In this document: positions 43,021-55,652 of the stretch, piece by piece
Numbering within the stretch: position 1 is the stretch's first letter
Layout: every line of letters begins with the position of its first letter
Source: Rutidosis leptorrhynchoides
Lineage: Eukaryota > Streptophyta > Magnoliopsida > Asterales > Asteraceae
DNA length: 64,000 nt
NCBI RefSeq assembly: GCF_046630445.1
Contig: NC_092341.1
Location: 1,247,501-1,311,500 of the forward strand
Direction: 5' to 3'
Position numbers and translations under genes: made by a program
Notes under the pieces: generated by a model
The model's database searches: none
The model's input: only the letters and a program-made list of their open reading frames with translations
Told to the model about the DNA's origin: nothing

Positions 43021-46000
43021 CCAAATTTTCATTTATGTTTACTAATATTTATATTTTTGTTATATAACATTTATTTATGATTGCTTACACATGGTCGACA
43101 CTGTCACCTACTTATCATTTATGTTATATTAAATTTATGTTTAATGTTTATATACTTATGAATATAAATTGACTCTAATTTATCATGATGTTTGTTTTAA
43201 TTTTTGATAATAGAAAATGTCGAATCTGGAAAAGCTTAAATTTACTCCTTTAGAATCAACTGGAAACAACTACATGCCATGGGTTATAAAAGTAAAAATG
43301 CATCTTAAATCAATGGGCATTCTTGAAACCATAAATGAAAACAACACTTGTTCTGAAAAAGAACAAGCTACGGCATGTTGCTTTATTCATCAACATATTG
43401 ATGAATGCTTACAAAATAATTATGTGACTGTAGAAGATCCCCATGTTTTATGGGAAGGTCTCAAAAGCAGATTCAATAATCAAAGAGAAATTTTACTTCC
43501 AGCTGCAATGGAACAATGGAGAACATTAAGGTTCCAAGACTTTAAGAAAGTAAATGAATACAGCTCAGCTCTGTATAATACATGTTCACAACTTAAATTC
43601 TGTGGACATGAAATTAGTGATGCAGACATGATGGAGAAAACTTTCTCCACAATGAATGCTGCAAACATCACAGTGCAAAGAAATTTGAGAATGCTAAAGT
43701 TCAAAACATATCCTGAACTTAATTCATATCTCTTAGTTGCAGAGCAAAATGATGAGCTATTAATGAAAAATCAGCAATCCCGTCCTACTGGTACACTTGC
43801 AATCCCTGAAGCAAATACTGCAAATAATTATAAACAGGGACAAGGACGCGGGCAAGGTCGTGGTTATAATAACCATCACCATCATCATGCCAAAAGCCAT
43901 AACTATGGTAGAAACCATCCTTATGGTAATGGTAATGGGCGTGGACGTGGTCGTGGTCGTGGCCGTGGTGGTCAAAGAAATAGTAATCCACGAAAATATA
44001 AATATCAACCACAAAACAAGCCCATTAAACAAGATGTTGAAGAAAATTCTTCTAAAAATTCTGAAGAATCTTGCTACAGATGTGGTAGAATGGGCCACTG
44101 GGCTAATACTTGCCGAACATCTAAACATCTTGTTAAGATGTATCAGGATTCGCTGAAAGGTAAAGAAAAGGAAGTAAATTTTGTGGATAATATTGATCCA
44201 ACAGTCACTGAGAAACCATCTGATTTATATGAAGATTTCTTGAATGTTTAAGTTGTGTGTCTTTTGAAAAATAAACGATTTAATATCGTCTGTCTTTGTC
44301 ATTATGTTTGCTAAATGTTTCAGTACTATCTATTTGCGTTTAAAATATTGTGTAATATTAATGTACTCACTATTTATTTCTTATATATGAAGTTCAATAT
44401 GAATTTTGCTGGAATACAACATCAATCAAGTGGTGGAGATCTCTGTATAGCAGACAGTGGAACTACACACACTATACTTAAATCCGAGAAATATTTTATT
44501 GATCTAAAACCAACGGAAGGAACTATACATACAATATCAGGACCTGCTAACTTGATAAAAGGGATAGGAAAGGCAAATTTCATACTACCAAATGGTACAA
44601 AATTTTTAATAAATGATGCCTTATTTTCTCCCAAGTCAAGCAGAAATTTATTGAGTTTCTCCGACATATACCTTAACGGGTATGATTATCAGTCAGTGAC
44701 AACAGAAAATGAGAAATATTTAAGTATCACTGACAAGAGTCATGTGGTTGAAAAACTACCAAGACTTAGTTCTGGATTACATTATACACATATAAATGTA
44801 CCAGAAATACATATGATAGTTAACGAAAAATATATTGATCCTGGTGTATTCAGTTTATGGCATAACAGATTAGGCCATCCAGGATCAACAATGATGAAAA
44901 GGATTATTGAATGTACTCATGGACATCCACTAAAGGATAAAAAAATCCATCATGATACAATGGTTCCATGTACATCTTGCTCTCTTGGAAAATTGATAAC
45001 TAGACCCTCACCACTTAAGGTTGAGAAAGAATCACCAATGTTTCTTGAAAGAATTCAAGGTGATATATGTGGACCAATTCATCCACCATGTGGACCATTT
45101 AGATATTTCATGGTTCTAATAGACGCATCTAGCAGATGGTCTCATGTTTGTCTGTTATCAAGCCGTAATGTGGCATTTGCAAAATTTCTTGCCCAAATTA
45201 TTAAATTGAGAGCTCATTTTCCTGATTACACCATTAAAAGGGTGAGACTTGATAATGCTGGTGAATTTACATCTCAAGCATTTAATGACTATTGCATGTC
45301 TATAGGAATTGTTGTTGAACATTCTGTTGCTCATGTGCATACACAAAATGGTTTAGCCGAGTCATTGATTAAACGTTTACAGTTAATCGCTAGACCATTG
45401 ATAATGAGAACAAAACTCCCTGTATCTATATGGGGTCATGCAATTTTACATGCTGCTGCATTGATTCGCATCAGACCAAGTGCAAGTCATAAATATTCCC
45501 CCCTACAACTTGCTTTTGGTCAAGAGCCAAATATTTCCCATCTTAGAACATTTGGTTGTGCAGTGTATGTTCCAATTGCGACACCACAACGTACAAAAAT
45601 GGGTCCTCAAAGGAGGTTGGGAATATATGTTGGATATGAAACATCTTCAATATTAAGGTATATTGAACCTATGACAGGTGACGTTTTTACAGCACGTTTT
45701 GCTGATTGTCATTTTAATGAAACATTGTTCCCTAGATTAGGGGGAGAAATGAAAAATAAAGAAAATGATGTTTCATGGTGTGAACCTCAATTAAAGTATC
45801 TTGATCCTCGCACAAAAGAATGCGAGACAGAAGTTCAAAAGATAATGCATATACAAGAACTTGCAAATCAATTGCCTGATGCATTTACAGATACAAAAAC
45901 GGTGACAAAATCATATATACCAGCAGTAAATACTCCAGCTCGAATTGAAATTCCAAAAGCTGGCAATAACGTCACTCATGAATCTTTGCCACGTCAGAAA

Positions 46001-48027
46001 CGTGGAAGACCAATCGGTTCAAAGGATAAAAATCCTCGAAAAAGAAAATCAGCTGATAATGAAGTAAAAGAAAGTGTTCAAGAAGAACCACAAATCAGTA
46101 CTCCTACTGCAGAGGAGATTGATGATGTCAATACAGAAATTGCAATCAATTATGCATATTCAAAAATATTATGGAACCGAAATGAAATGAAAAATCTTGA
46201 TGAGAAATTTTCATTTAATGTTGCATATGACATCATGAATAATGATGATGATCCAGAACCAACATCTATGGTTGAATGTCAAAATAGACATGATTGGGCT
46301 CAATGGAAAGAAGCAATACGAGCTGAATTAGAATCACTCAATAAAAGAAAAGTTTTCGGATCCATCATTCTCACTCCTAAAGATGTGAAACCTGTAGGAT
46401 ACAGATGGATTTTTGTCCGAAAAAGAAATGAGAAAAATGAAGTTACAAGGTATAAAGCTAGACTTGTAGCTCAAGGTTTTTCTCAAAGACCGGGAATTGA
46501 TTATGAAGAAACTTATTCTCCTGTTATGGATGCAATTACTTTTAGGTACTTAATCAGTCTGGCAGTTTCTAAAAATTTAGAAATGCATCTCATGGATGTT
46601 GTGACTGCTTATCTATATGGATCACTTGATAGTGATATATATATGAAGATACCTGAAGGATTTAAGGTACCAGAAGCATCAAATGCAAAACCCAAAGAAA
46701 TGTATTCGATTAAATTACAAAGATCTTTATATGGGTTAAAACAATCGGGACGTATGTGGTATAACCGATTAAGTGATTACTTGATAAGCAAAGGGTATAC
46801 AAATAATCTTACTTGCCCTTGTGTTTTCATTAAGAAAACAACATCCGGATATGTGATCATAGCTGTTTATGTTGATGATCTTAACATCATAGGTACAAAT
46901 AAAGAGATCCATGAAGCCATTCAACTTCTAAAGAAAGAATTTGAAATGAAAGATCTCGGAAAAACCAAGTATTGCCTTGGTTTACAAATTGAGCATATGC
47001 CTAATGGTTTACTTGTACATCAAACAACATATACTGAAAAGATTTTGAAACGTTTCAATATGGACAAGGCAAAACCATTAAGTACTCCTATGGTTGTTAG
47101 ATCACTCAATGTTGAAGCTGATCCATTTCGTCCATGTGAAGATCAAGAAGACATTCTTGGACCAGAAGTACCATATCTTAGTGCAATTGGAGCTCTTATG
47201 TATCTTACAAATTGTACAAGACCTGACATTTCTTTTGCAGTTAATTTGTTGGCAAGGTTCAGCTCTGCTCCTACCAAAAGACACTGGAATGGGATCAAAC
47301 ACATATTTCGATACCTTCGAGGAACTACTGATTTAGGATTATTTTATTCTAACGAATCAAAACAAGATTTGGTTGGTTATGCAGATGCAGGTTATTTATC
47401 TGATCCACATAAAGCTAAATCTCAAACTGGATATGTATTCCTAAATGGAGGTACTGCAATATCATGGCGTTCTCAAAAACAAAGACTTGTTGCTACATCG
47501 TCAAATCATGCCGAAGTGATTGCATTACATGAAGCTACTCGAGAATGTTTTTGGTTGAGATCAATGACACAACTCATTACTGATTCTTGTGGACTAGAAC
47601 GCGATAAAAGTCCAACAACTATCTATGAAGATAATGCAGCTTGCATAGCACAGATGAAAGAAGGGTATATCAAAAGTGACCGAACAAAACACATACCACC
47701 TAGATTCTTCTCATACACTCAAAATCTCATTAAGGACAACCAGATTGAAATGAGATATGTGCAATCTAGCAAAAACTCTGCTGATCTTTTCACGAAAGCA
47801 CTTCCAACTGCTATTTTCAGAACACACGTTCATAACATTGGCATGAGACATGTTCAAAAGATGTAACAGCTGAAGCGATGTCTACTTGAGGGGGAGTCAA
47901 CTCCATGCTGCACTCTTTTTCCCTTAGCTAAAGTTTTTTCCCACTGGGTTTTCTTTAGCAAGGTTTTTAACGAGGCAGTAATTTATAGTTGATCTTCAAC
48001 AAAATAAAATTGCTATCCAAGGGGGAG

Positions 48028-48396
48028 TGTTATAATAATAATAATAATATAGATATGGATAGTCAATTTTGGTGTATACATATAGTCAATTTTGGTACAC
48101 AAAGTATGTATTTTTATATTGAGATTTTAGGCTATAAATACTCATGAATGCAAGCATTAAACTTGCACCATTTCTCACACTTACAAAGTGTTTCTTTCTT
48201 TCTCTCCATTATCATCTTTGTTCTTACACTTCATTATTAGTATTCTAAATCAAGAATCAAATCACTAAAGGTAGTTATAAGCCTACTGAATTATAACATC
48301 AAGAATCAAACCACTAAAGGTAGTTATAAGCCTACTGAATTATAACATCAAGAATCAAACCACTAAAGGTAGTTATAAGCCTACTGAATTATAACA
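48028..48396 (+). repeat. 3' LTR of the young Copia element
   Basis: 369 bp, identical by eye to 42437-42805, preceded by the purine tract and followed by the CATTT target duplication. Confidence 0.95.
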
Positions 48397-48451
48397 CATT
48401 TAACCAATTTTAAGTGTCTCATTTCAAGTATTTATTTTGTTTTCAACCACC

Positions 48452-48888
48452 GTTGCAAAACACCCCGTCTCGAGCTGTTGCGATGCCCGTTACGACGGTT
48501 TGGTGACTAGCTCGTCCCGTCTCGAAGAAAACCGTCTAATATGACACTCAACGGTCAAAATTCGGGTCAAAGTTGAAAAAAATCAGGTCAAAGTCTCTCA
48601 AAATTCGGAAAGCCATAAAGTCGGTAAAATCGATCAAATTTGTCGTATTTTAGTTTGAATTTTCTGTATTATATTAACGGTGATAGCGATTATGGGTACA
48701 AATTAATCAATTAAAGTTTTTTTGCTTTAATACACATATATACATTTATATGCTTATATATTTAAAAGTCAACTTTTGGTCAACGTCCGTCTCCACTCCT
48801 GTCTCGACCCCGTCTCGAACGTCTCGGCCTTTTTAAAACCCGACCGTCTCGACCCCGTCTCGCGTGTGTTTGCAACCTTGATTTCAAT
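48452..48888. mobile_element. Candidate MITE-like repeat with GTCTCG-rich ends
   Basis: The left end CCGTTGCAAAACACCCCGTC is roughly inverse to the right end (GTCTCGCGTGTGTTTGCAAC). The ends are dense in CCGTCTCGA-type motifs and the middle is AT-rich. No firm target duplication or coding sequence. Class unknown. Confidence 0.5.
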
Positions 48889-48977
48889 TAATTAAAAGTT
48901 GTTATTTTTTTTAGAAAAGCCAACTATATTTTACAAATCATCAAATATTGTACAAAAGCATGTGAGGCTCATGCTGC

Positions 48978-49258
48978 TTTTTTTTTTTTTGACAGCGATT
49001 GGGATCACCCGAGTGGGACTAAACCACCCGCTGCGATCATCTCCTGTTTCGACTATACCGATGCAGCGATAATAACCCCGCCTCATCATGCCCGGGAGGA
49101 AACCTTGAAACCGATCCAAGGAAACCTCATCATGGGTGGATACTTCATGGCAGAGATGAAATTGTGTTTTTTAATATGTAGCCAACGGGGGGCGAACTTC
49201 TGACATGTCCTAAAGGAAGCAGACCACCAACCGCTGGACCACATATTGTACATAAACA
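48978..49258 (-). mobile_element. tRNA-derived SINE, second family
   Basis: On the minus strand it begins with an A-box-like TGGTCCAGCGGTTGGTGG. A B-box-like AGTTCGCCCCC lies about 45 nt on, then a body with GGTTTCCTTGGATCGG and GTTTCCTCCCGGGCATGATG, and an A-run (T-run at about 48980-48991 on the plus strand). Its body differs from the 17465/28490 family. Confidence 0.8.
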
Positions 49259-49259
49259 C

Positions 49260-49634
49260 AAACATATCATGCACTTAGAAAGGTAAAAATCAACCCACTT
49301 AAAGTGGTAAAATCAACCCACTCCAGTTCTGTTTGAACACAAACCCATAATATAAACTAGGATTAAGAAGCCATTGTTGCCACTCGATTATTTTCGTTTT
49401 GTACCTTCTAGAGATCCACTCAAAACTCTTAATTTTTACTTCGTTAAAGATCATTGAAGCCGTCAAAACTTTGTTACGAAATGTATTTTCATTTCGATTT
49501 CTCGAAGCAAGTAACTACAAACACATTCGACTCCTTACCATATTTTATTTCTTTCCTTCGTTCCAATACTTTATCCGTCACCATTGAGAATATTGCCAAC
49601 ACTAAATTTAGAAAAGTTCTTGAATCCCCACCAC
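49260..49634. other. Intergenic, no gene recognised
   Basis: A short tandem duplication (AATCAACCCACT) is seen near 49289-49321. It probably includes flanking parts of the decayed LINE. Confidence 0.4.
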
Positions 49635-49886
49635 CTATAAATCCTTTCCCACACCTCTTGACATTCTTGCAAAAAATATGACATGGTCAACCGTTTCTAG
49701 TGAGCCATCACATAAAGGACAACGAATCGAATCGAGGTCCAAACCTATTCTATCTAACTCAACATGAACCAGGAGCCGTTTCCTTTTTATTCTCCATGTT
49801 AGAATCCCAAGCGATATAGGAATCAAATTATTTACCATAGTCTCCTGATTATTTCTGTTGTCTTCAAGTAGTTGTTCGCCCAGCAT
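49635..49886 (-). mobile_element. LINE fragment: zinc-binding domain (zf-RVT) of a plant L1-type ORF2
   Basis: A minus-strand frame of 83 aa reads ...GILTWRIKRKRLLVHVELDRIGLD... then CPLCDGSLETVDHVIF. This is the Trp/Arg stretch plus Cys-x2-Cys-x8-His type pattern of the C-terminal zinc-binding domain found in plant non-LTR reverse transcriptases. RT and endonuclease are absent. Toward the plus-strand left the frame shifts but similarity seems to continue a little. A 5'- and 3'-truncated relic. Confidence 0.75.
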
Positions 49887-49892
49887 ATATAT

Positions 49893-50216
49893 GTAACACC
49901 GTACTTTTTACATACATTTTTTTTTAAATACACTCACAGCGGAAGGCTTATTAATTTACATATCATATATAAGTACATACTTATATGATTACATAAAATC
50001 ACAGGTGTTACGTTATTAATACAAGCCATTTAACCATATTGTTTAATACAAAACACATCAGAGTGACACTGTGTCAAACATCTGCAGCTTGCCCGACAAA
50101 ACCCACCAAAAGCTGTTAATACACCTGCAGGACAAAACACTTTGGGGGAATTAGCATAACGCTAAGTGAATGACAATATCTAGGTGGACATCACTACAAG
50201 CATCAAGTACAGCTTA
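49893..50216 (-). mobile_element. Old LTR-type fragment (TGTAACACC end)
   Basis: The TGTAACACCGTACTTTTTAC motif with CAGCGGAAGG nearby resembles LTR ends common in Gypsy elements that I recall from Asteraceae. It stops where the antisense LTR at 50217 begins. No coding sequence is kept and the boundaries are approximate. Confidence 0.4.
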
Positions 50217-50491
50217 TGTGACGATCGCTCCAAATCCATATGGACGAATACGTCATTCATCGATTTCATTGCGAGGTATTTGACCTCTATATGATACGTT
50301 TTATAAACATTGCATTCTTTGAAAAAGGTATATCATAATGAATATTTAAATCCAAGGTTTTCGACATCTGATGATTTCTACATATAGACAATCACCGTAA
50401 ATAATAGTTTACAATAATACTTCCGTTGACAATGCAATCAAAATAGATACATGATGATGGTTTTGTGAATGCAACGTTTTCTTGAATAAAG
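50217..50491 (-). mobile_element. End of an older related giant LTR (left piece, split by the LARD)
   Basis: It starts TGTGACGATCGCTCC and contains GCGAGGTATTTGACCTCTAT and AAACATTGCATTC, which are inverse to the end of the LARD LTR (about 54075-54120). It is therefore a diverged relative in the opposite orientation. It resumes at 62880 after the inserted element. Confidence 0.85.
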
Positions 50492-52148
50492 TGTGACAAC
50501 CCGGAAATTTCCAACCAAATTTAAACTTTAATCTTTATATGTTTCCGACACAATAAGCAATATTTGTTAAGTTAAATTTCAAGAATTTTAAACTATGTTC
50601 ATACATTCATTCAACCTCGACCAAGTTCCAACGATTCACGAACCATTAAACGAATATGATTATATATGTATATGTGTATATATATTATAACTTGAAACGT
50701 AAACAAAATATTAGATTAAATACTTTATATGATTGTATCTGTTTCAAAATGTTTATCAATGGAATTAGAAGATAAGATCAAATGATTGAATTATCAGATA
50801 TATTAAATTATGATTACAAGTCTCTGTTGAAAGGCCCACGTTGATTTGAGAAATCTTTCCATTTTAACAATATTCGGAAAATGGTAAAGTAATTTATAAA
50901 TAAGAACAAATTGTCAATCATTGAGAACTAGACAAAGGATAGTGGAAGATTGAATCTCATAAAGACTCGATTGATCTATTTAGTTTCAAACGTACAAAAA
51001 CGTTTTCAGTTTAAAAAGAACTTTATTATTAAAACGTATATAACTTTTATAAATATCTAGAACCACTTTTGACAACTCATTACTTAACTAGTATGATAAA
51101 GATAACGATATTTATATTTTATTTTATTAAATATATATAACGATTTAAATTAATATTATATATATTTATACGCGTATAATACGTACATAGTTTTACACTT
51201 TTACTATACTTAAACTTTACCTTTACTTTATTTTTACTTTACTTTAACTTTAATAATTCACTTTAATAATTCATACTTTAATAATTTATACTTTAATAAT
51301 TCACTTTAATAATTCATACTTTAATAATTCACTTTAATAATTCATACTTTAATAATTCACTTTAATAATTCAAAAATCTATTATAAATAGAATTCAATAG
51401 GTTTCATTATTTCATAGAAATTTAAAAATATTTTTCTCTAAACTCTCTCAATCGATTTACATATATATATTTACTCCGTATTATTTCAAGTTATTATTAG
51501 TATACATAAAATATTACGACGGAGTGTTGTCCGAGTGAGTTCAAAATTGTTTTTCGAGTAGGATAGGATTAAGGAAATTATGGGTTATAGCTATGGAGGT
51601 GATTGAGTATGGTTCATGGGTATGCTCGTGAGGTCAATATAGTGTTTATCATTTCCGTTGCGTCTACGTACCTTTCCTGCAATATTGAATCTCAATATTG
51701 ATACGTGAGTACTCATAATTTAACTTTTACATACTAATAGTGTATCCCTGACTAGTGCTCGAGTATTTAGGATTATGCATGCTTGTACTTTTGATATTGC
51801 CCTTAGACAGGTTAGGTTGAATCTTGAATTAGTTACACTTGCGGTTGAGATAAGGTATAAGATATGCATGTCCTTGGAAAGCTAGCGAAAAATTAAGAAC
51901 TTTTCCTTTAGATATCGAATGGTTTCGATGAACGGATTAGAAGTTATAATCAATTGAATTTTCGATATTTTTATTAAAAATGATTATTATTATCGTCATT
52001 TTTATCGTCGTTCTAGTTTTATCTTATTATTATCATTATTATTATCTTTATCAATAAAAGGGATTTATCATTAAAAATTGTTTTTTTTATTACAATCGTT
52101 ATTATCGTTAAAGTTATAATTAGTATTATTATTATTATTATCCAATTA

Positions 52149-52245
<97 letters not shown>

Positions 52246-54167
52246 CATTATTAATATATATATATCATTATTTAAAAATGGTTATTGTTATTGTTATTAT
52301 TATTATTACTATATTATCATTAAGATAATTATTAGTATTATCGTTAATAATATTATAGTAACTATCATTATTAATATTAGTGTAATTAAAATAAATAATT
52401 GTAACACCTAAATATTTTGATTACTATTATTATCATTATTATGAACACGATATAAAAGACGATTAAAAGCTATTAAACGAAACGATTAGGAAATAATGAG
52501 TAAGAGTATCATGATGAAATTAAAATATTATAAGACATTAATTTAGATAAAATTATCGTTCTTATTATTTTTATCATTACTATTATTATTAAAAGTATCG
52601 TTAGTATTAAAACTATCATTTTAACAAAAATTATCATTTTAATAGAAATGTCATTGTTACTATAAAATATCATTATTATTATTATTTTAAATAGAATTAT
52701 TATTTTAAAGATAATATTAAAAATTATCGTAAATATTAAAGTTATCATAATTAGAATTATCGTTTTATCATAATGTCATCTTAGTAATTATAAATATTGA
52801 TATTTTTATAATAATAATTATTATTACAATATAATACAACTTTTACTTACTATCATTATAGATATTATTTTATCAAATAAATATGTGATACAAACATATT
52901 TTACTACGTGTAATAACTTACTTTAATAATGCCTATCATATTATCTTTATGATATTAATTGAACCCTATAAATTTTATTACTTAATATATATAAAAGTAT
53001 ATTTTATTATATAAATTTAATATAAAATTTTATTTATTAATAAATAAATTATATTATTTACTCTAATAAATCTTTTAAAAATATTTAAAAATATAAAACG
53101 ACGATATTTAAACTATATATTAATCATGTATAGATTTTTGGAAATTATTTTGAGTCAAATTTACTTTTGTTGACTTTTGCATATTAGTCTCGAGCATTAG
53201 GATTGTGGTACACTATGACTTGACCTAATTTGTTAGACAAATATTGACCAACATATAAATATATATAATTAATTTAGGTTCGTGAATCCGAGGCCAACCT
53301 TGCACTTGTTCAATGACGTTATATGTATTTTTACTACGAAATACAGTATGGTGAGTTTCATTTGCCTTTTTACCCTTTATATTTTTGGGCTGAGAATACA
53401 TGCTCAACTTTTATAAATGTTTTACGAAATAGACACAAGTACGTGAAACTACATTCTACGGTTGAATTATTGAAATCGAATATGCCCCTTTTTATTAAGT
53501 CTGGTAATCTAAGAATTAGGGAACAGACACCCTAATTGACGCGAATCCTAAAGATAGATCTATTGGGCCTAACAAACCCCATCCAAAGTACCGGATGCTT
53601 TAGTACTTCGAAATTTATATCATGTCCGAAGGAGGATCCCGGAATGATAGGGGATATTCTTATATGTATCTAGTTAATGTCGGTTACCAGGTGTTCACCA
53701 TATGAATGATTATTTTTGTCTCTATGCATGGGACGTATATTTATGAGAACTGAAAATGAAATTCATGTGGTCTATTAAAATGATGGAAATAAATGATTAT
53801 GATAAACTAATGAACTCACCAACCTTTTGGTTGACACTTTAAAGCATGTTTATTCTCAGATGTTAAAGAAATCTTCCGCTGTGCATTTGCTCATTTTAAA
53901 GATATTACTTGGAGTCTTTCATAGCATATTTCGAAGAACGTTGCATTCGAGTCATTGAGTTCATCAAAGATTATTATTAAATCAATTTATAGTTGGATAG
54001 TGGATATTATGAAATGGTATGCATGCCTGTCAATTTTCGATGTAAAGAAAGTTTGTCTTTTAAAAACGAATGCAATGTTTGTAAAATGTATCATATAGAG
54101 GTCAAATACCTCGCAATGTAATCAACTATTGTGAATCGTTTATAATGTATATGAACGGGTCCTTTCA
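50492..54167 (+). repeat. 5' LTR of the LARD
   Basis: Contains a TTTAATAATTCA(C/T) minisatellite (about 51235-51375), a long (ATT)n tract (about 52150-52235), and many ATTATTATCATT runs. TATAAATAG at about 51383 sits just after the minisatellite and is a plausible transcription start box. Confidence 0.95.
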
Positions 54168-54506
54168 GTTGGTATCAGAGCGGTGGTCTTAGCGAACCAG
54201 GTCTGCATTAGTGTGTCTAACTGATAAGTCGATAGGATGCATTAGTGAGTCTGGACTTCGACCGTATCTACATGTCAAAAGTTTTTCTTATCATTTTGTG
54301 TCAAAAATTGACTACTTATCATCCTCAGGAAATTACCTGCTTATCATTTTTAGTCTAAGACACGTCTTGCTGTATTGATTGCATGAATAGTGTATAGACA
54401 AAAATTCATATCTTAGCATATCTGCTAAATCATATCTTATTGTATCTGTTACTTTAAACTTTTCCTGACATATCCCGCAAAGTCCTCCGTAATCTACGAA
54501 ATCTTT

Positions 54507-54509
54507 TGA

Positions 54510-54575
<66 letters not shown>
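54507..54575. repeat. (AT)n microsatellite inside the LARD
   Basis: About 33 AT units just upstream of the gag-like frame. A second TA run lies at about 55604-55650. Confidence 0.95.
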
Positions 54576-54578
<3 letters not shown>

Positions 54579-54653
54579 TATGTAATTAGAATACCATCCG
54601 TTAGCCAAAATCATTTCATATCGGAAAAAAAATCCTTTATCCAATCGTACGAA

Positions 54654-55079
54654 ATGGAATTCGTCATCAGTTCAAGTCACTCAGATTCCGAAATGGAATC
54701 CCATTCAAGCTCCGAAAGCAGTGTGACCGGAATAGATCAACCAATCAGTCATCACCTATTCTGGATGAATTGGGGATGGGTTCGTAGCCTCCTCAATCAT
54801 TGGAGACAAGAAGAAGGTGATCCCTTCCATCCACCACATTGCCCTCTTGATGAAGAACCTGAAGCACTTACCGGCGAACCTGTCCGAAACACCATTTTCT
54901 CGCTCATTTCCAGAGTATCTCGTCACGATTATATATTACATCAAATTTTAGATTTTATTTATCCGCTCGTCCGAACCGACAATCACCCCGGTGTAATAGA
55001 AGAAGTCAACGAGCTTCGCGCTCGGGTAGTGGCTTTGGAGAATATGGTGCAGAGATTACAAACACCAGCAGCAGCATAA
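54654..55079 (+). other. Short gag-like frame inside the LARD (141 aa)
   Basis: Acidic and Ser-rich start (SSSHSDSEMESHSSSESS), a Trp-rich middle (FWMNWGWVRSLLNHW), and a C-terminal coiled-coil-like stretch (EEVNELRARVVALENMVQRL). The position between primer site and interior, and the coiled coil, fit the N-terminal part of a gag-type protein. No zinc knuckle follows in frame, and I cannot name a family. A relic of the element, not a host gene. Confidence 0.5.
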
Positions 55080-55600
55080 CCAGTACCACCATCATCAACG
55101 CCAACAGTACCATTACCACCTCCAACCACAACCGCGTCGTAAACCTCAACTTCACAATCTGTCCCACAAGCATCAACGTCATACGCACCATAGATACCAA
55201 GGAGTACCAACAACAATAACTGACGAAGTATTAATTCATAACTTCATTGGAGAAACATTCCGCGGCGATTATGTAATCTCTAAAGTCTTAGAGATTATCT
55301 AATCTAGCCCTAACCATAAATCAGTTAAGCGAACCAAAATGATGGAAGGAAGAGTAGAAACCCTGACAAAAATGGTGTGTGATTAACAAGCTAAACTTGC
55401 TTTACCAACAACATCAATAGTACCATCAGCGTTACCAGCATCATCAGTACAGTCAACATCCGAATCAACAACACCGATAACATCACAAACTCCGTCAGTT
55501 CAAGAATCACTGTGGACATCATTACGAATCAATAACGTTTATATTGTATCAACGAGTTATGAAGAATTAACTCATTTCCTCTGAAGAAATTATATGTATA

Positions 55601-55604
<4 letters not shown>

Positions 55605-55650
<46 letters not shown>
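55605..55650. repeat. (TA)n microsatellite inside the LARD
   Basis: About 23 TA units in the interior of the element. Confidence 0.95.

Positions 55651-55652
<2 letters not shown>

Larger units (their letters stand above)
42437..48396 (+). mobile_element. Young, whole-looking Ty1/Copia LTR retrotransposon
   Basis: LTRs at 42437-42805 and 48028-48396 are both 369 bp and identical by eye, with TG...CA ends and target duplication CATTT (42432-42436 and 48397-48401). A primer-site-like stretch (GTTATCAGCACGA) follows the 5' LTR, and a purine tract (AAGGGGGAG) precedes the 3' LTR. A gag frame at 43217-44251 (344 aa, CCHC knuckle, GR-rich stretch) is followed by a pol frame at 44315-47866 (protease, integrase, RT with YVDDL, RNase H). 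Identical LTRs imply a very recent insertion. It lies about 0.4 kb upstream of the GMC oxidoreductase, so it could affect that promoter. Confidence 0.97.

Noticed and set aside
48931-49274. Two short minus-strand frames
   Set aside because: They lie in the tRNA-derived SINE. The A-box and B-box layout explains the sequence better.
52509-52748. Ile-rich 79-aa frame, repeated at 61221-61460
   Set aside because: Low-complexity ATT/ATC sequence inside the LARD LTRs. It appears twice only because the LTR does.
53225-53535. Short frames duplicated at 61937-62247
   Set aside because: Part of the giant LTR, with no recognisable domain.
54333-54644. 103-aa minus-strand frame with YIYIYI run
   Set aside because: Crosses the AT microsatellite in the LARD. 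The Cys-containing part is too short to assign.
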